Positions 62,122 to 64,000 of a DNA stretch of 64,000 nt are shown one piece after another (within the stretch, counting starts at the first letter, position 1; every line of letters begins with the position of its first letter). The notes below the pieces were generated by a model that saw only the letters and a list, made by a program, of their open reading frames with translations, was not told the DNA's origin and did no database searches. The stretch covers positions 1,116,001-1,180,000 of the forward strand of contig NZ_CP035495.1 of assembly GCF_004135345.1 (NCBI RefSeq), read 5' to 3'. The stretch comes from Xylanimonas allomyrinae (GTDB taxonomy: Bacteria; Actinomycetota; Actinomycetes; Actinomycetales; Cellulomonadaceae). Position numbers and translations under genes: made by a program.

Positions 62122-63029
62122 GCGCGATCGTCCTCGACAAGGTCTCCCGCTGGTACGGCAACGTCGTCGCCGTCAACGACGTCAGCATGACCATCGGGCC
62201 CGGCATCACGGGCCTGCTCGGCCCCAACGGGGCCGGCAAGTCCACCCTCATCGCCATGATGGGCGGCTTCCTCGCCCCGTCCGCGGGCAGCGTCACGCTC
62301 GACGGCACCGGAGTGTGGAAGTCCCCCGCGATCTACCAGCGCATCGGCATCGTGCCCGAGGCCGAGGCCATGTACGACATGGTCACCGGCGCCCAGTTCC
62401 TGCTCGCCAACGCCCGGCTCCACGGCCTTCCCGACGCCGGCGCGGCAGCCCGCCGCGCCCTGGAGCTCGTCGACATGGTCGAGCCGAGCACCCGACCGAT
62501 CGCCACCTACTCCAAGGGCATGAAGCAGCGCATCAAGATGGCGACGGCGCTGGTGCACGACCCCGAGGTGCTGCTGCTCGACGAGCCGTTCAACGGCATG
62601 GACCCCCGCCAGCGCCTCCACCTGATGGACCTGCTGCGCGGCCTCGCGGCCGAGGGCCGCACCGTGCTGTTCAGCAGCCACATCCTCGAAGAGGTCGAGC
62701 AGCTCGCCTCCACCATCGAGGTGCTCGTCTCCGGGCGGCACGCCGCCTCCGGCGACTTCCGGCGCATCCGCCGCCTCATGACGCAACGCCCGCTGCAGTA
62801 CACCGTCTCCTCCAGCGACGACCGCCGCCTCGCCGCGGCCCTCGTCGCCGACGGCTCGGTCGACGGCGTCACGCTCGCCGACGGCGCGCTGGCCGTCCAG
62901 ACGTCGCAGGACGGCCGGTTCGTGCTCGCCCTTCCACGCCTCGCCCGCGACGCGGGCATCCGGCTGCTCGAGGTGTCCCCCACGGACGAGTCGCTCGAGT
63001 CCGTCTTCTCCTACCTGGTGGCCCGATGA
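62118..63029 (+). CDS. ABC transporter ATP-binding protein, second copy (303 aa)
   Basis: Walker A GPNGAGKST, signature YSKGMKQR, Walker B LLLDEPFNGMDP and switch His in SSHILEEVE are intact. It has the same length as the first ATPase but clear differences, so the pair came from an old duplication or the complex uses two distinct ATPases. GTG 62118 overlaps the permease stop; the stop overlaps the next permease. Confidence 0.9.
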   Translation: MSAIVLDKVSRWYGNVVAVNDVSMTIGPGITGLLGPNGAGKSTLIAMMGGFLAPSAGSVTLDGTGVWKSPAIYQRIGIVPEAEAMYDMVTGAQFLLANARLHGLPDAGAAARRALELVDMVEPSTRPIATYSKGMKQRIKMATALVHDPEVLLLDEPFNGMDPRQRLHLMDLLRGLAAEGRTVLFSSHILEEVEQLASTIEVLVSGRHAASGDFRRIRRLMTQRPLQYTVSSSDDRRLAAALVADGSVDGVTLADGALAVQTSQDGRFVLALPRLARDAGIRLLEVSPTDESLESVFSYLVAR

Positions 63030-63754
63030 ACCTCGTCGTCATGCAGCTCACGTCGCGCGCCTTGCTCGGCCGGCGCCGCTCGCTGCTGCTCCTGATCCTC
63101 CCCCTGGTGCTGCTCGCCCTCGCGGCCCTGGTCCGCTGGACCGCCGACGGCGCACCCGAGGTCTCCGCGAGCGTGACGAGCGACTTCGCCATCGGCACCG
63201 CGCTGCCGCTGCTGTGCCTCCTGATCGGCACCGGCGTCATCGGCCCCGAGATCGACGACGGCTCGATCGTCTACCTGCTGGCCAAGCCCGTGCCCCGCTG
63301 GCGCATCCTGGTCTCCAAGCTCGCCGTCGCGCTGGCGGCGACCGTCGTGCTCGCCGTCCTGCCGATCGTCGTGGGCACCGCCCTCGCCGGCGACGACGGC
63401 CTGCGGCTCACCACGGCGTTCGGCGTGGGCGCGCTCCTCGCCGGTATCGCCTACACGACGATCTTCGTGGCGCTGTCCACGGTGACGCGCAACGCCGTCG
63501 TGGTGGGCCTGCTGTACGCGCTGGTCTGGGAGTCGCTTCTCGGCGGGTTCGTGCCCGGCGTGCGCAACGTGTCGGTCCGCCAGTGGGCGCTCGCGTCCTC
63601 CGAACGGCTGCTCGGCGACGACGCCGCCCGCTTCGGCGTCGACTCCGCGGTGAGCATGACCGCCGGGTGGGTGCTGCTCGCGGTCGTGTCGGCTGGAGCC
63701 ACCTGGATCGCCATCAGCCGGCTGCGGACGCTGCGCCTGACCGGTGCGGACTGA
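63026..63754 (+). CDS. ABC-2 type permease, second copy (242 aa)
   Basis: Six membrane helices, with GPEIDDGSIVYLLAKPVPRWRILVSKL after the second, the ABC-2 coupling region (cf. the first permease). Shorter than the first permease by 50 residues. ATG 63026 overlaps the ATPase stop (ATGA). The four genes are one transcription unit with no gaps; the order ATPase-permease-ATPase-permease suggests either two exporters or one four-part exporter. Confidence 0.85.
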   Translation: MNLVVMQLTSRALLGRRRSLLLLILPLVLLALAALVRWTADGAPEVSASVTSDFAIGTALPLLCLLIGTGVIGPEIDDGSIVYLLAKPVPRWRILVSKLAVALAATVVLAVLPIVVGTALAGDDGLRLTTAFGVGALLAGIAYTTIFVALSTVTRNAVVVGLLYALVWESLLGGFVPGVRNVSVRQWALASSERLLGDDAARFGVDSAVSMTAGWVLLAVVSAGATWIAISRLRTLRLTGAD

Positions 63755-63803
63755 ACGCCGGCCCCGCTCCGGTGAGCCCGCACGGTGCCCCACGTCGGCC
63801 GGT

Positions 63804-63809
63804 TAGGCT
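63804..63809 (+). promoter_or_regulatory. -10 box of a leaderless promoter for the last gene
   Basis: TAGGCT is followed by 6 bases and the ATG at 63816; no ribosome site. Confidence 0.5.
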
Positions 63810-63815
63810 CCGGGG

Positions 63816-64000
63816 ATGGAGCTTGCCGACGACGTCGGGCGCGGGGCATGGCTGGCCGGCCGCGCCGGCGGCTGGGGCCGGGTGGGCGGCGTCGCCGGCA
63901 CCGGGTTCGAGGCGTACGCCCGCCTGCTGCATCCCGTCGACGCCTGGCGCGACGACCCCGTTCTCCTGACCGCGTGGGGAACGCCCGTCGTCGCGGAGGA
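63816..64000 (+). CDS. Unidentified protein, N-terminal part only
   Basis: ATG 63816 opens a frame that runs off the right edge (61 complete codons: MELADDVGRGAWLAGRAGG... then GFEAYARLLHPVDAWRDDP). Codon use is that of a real gene. No domain is recognisable in the visible part. The promoter box directly ahead supports the start. Confidence 0.65.
   Translation, partial: MELADDVGRGAWLAGRAGGWGRVGGVAGTGFEAYARLLHPVDAWRDDPVLLTAWGTPVVAE

Noticed and set aside
1-64000. tRNA/rRNA genes, insertion sequences, integrases or phage genes
   Set aside because: None were recognised on either strand; the aromatic island has no flanking repeats, tRNA or recombinase that would show recent transfer.

Overview
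This 64 kb window is chromosomal DNA of a very high-GC actinobacterium. Gene content and order (leaderless genes, a phosphatidylinositol mannoside cluster, yebC-ruvCAB-yajC-secDF-apt-relA, a LigC/PolD-type repair pair) fit Micrococcales of the Cellulomonas/Cellulosimicrobium/Isoptericola kind; the exact genus is inference. Coding density is high, many neighbouring genes overlap by 4 bases (ATGA/GTGA), and I found no rRNA, tRNA, CRISPR array, insertion sequence or prophage.

Layout. 1-6.4 kb: GNAT enzyme, aspS, a DUF1576 membrane protein, hisS and a metallo-beta-lactamase-fold hydrolase. 6.4-11.8 kb: a cell-surface group (lipoprotein, DUF916 protein, secreted metallophosphoesterase with a WxL-like tail and a PHO-box-like promoter) and a HupE-like membrane protein. 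12-17.2 kb: peptidyl-prolyl isomerase, DUF349 protein, an AbiEi-like protein, then a LigD-type polymerase facing an ATP-dependent DNA ligase. 17.2-27.1 kb: relA/rsh, apt, secF, secD, yajC, ruvB, ruvA, ruvC, yebC. 27.1-35.4 kb: pdxT, NUDIX, pdxS, a LemA-like protein, pimA, PIM acyltransferase, pgsA-type synthase, HIT protein and thrS. 35.5-39.9 kb: two small Rv0909-like proteins, a small membrane protein behind a FadR-like operator, and a P-type ATPase. 39.9-42.8 kb: panB, panD, panC and a DUF2520 protein (pantothenate/CoA supply). 42.8-48.5 kb: MFS exporter with divergent TetR regulator, a VanY-type peptidase, and an acyl-CoA synthetase behind a double inverted repeat. 48.7-60.2 kb: an aromatic-acid catabolic island (GntR regulator; hpaI, hpaH, hpaD, hpaE, a FAH-RraA fusion; divergent transporter, flavin monooxygenase and semialdehyde dehydrogenase). 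60.3-63.8 kb: two ATPase/permease ABC pairs in one overlapping operon, then the start of another gene.

The catabolic island reads as meta-cleavage of homoprotocatechuate: HpaD opens the ring, HpaE oxidises the semialdehyde, the FAH/RraA fusion probably does decarboxylation/isomerisation, HpaH hydrates, HpaI splits off pyruvate, and the terminal dehydrogenase makes succinate. The GntR gene and the divergent operon promoter share GATCGTATA-type sites.

Two sequence-level patterns stand out. First, three normally intact core genes (relA, pimA, panB) each carry a one-base frameshift that is repaired by adding a single G to a run of G on the coding strand; this looks like a systematic homopolymer error rather than biology. 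Second, many genes start at, or one base from, a predicted transcription start (TAGNNT, 6-8 bases, then ATG/GTG), and in three cases the TAG stop codon of the upstream gene is itself the first half of that -10 box.
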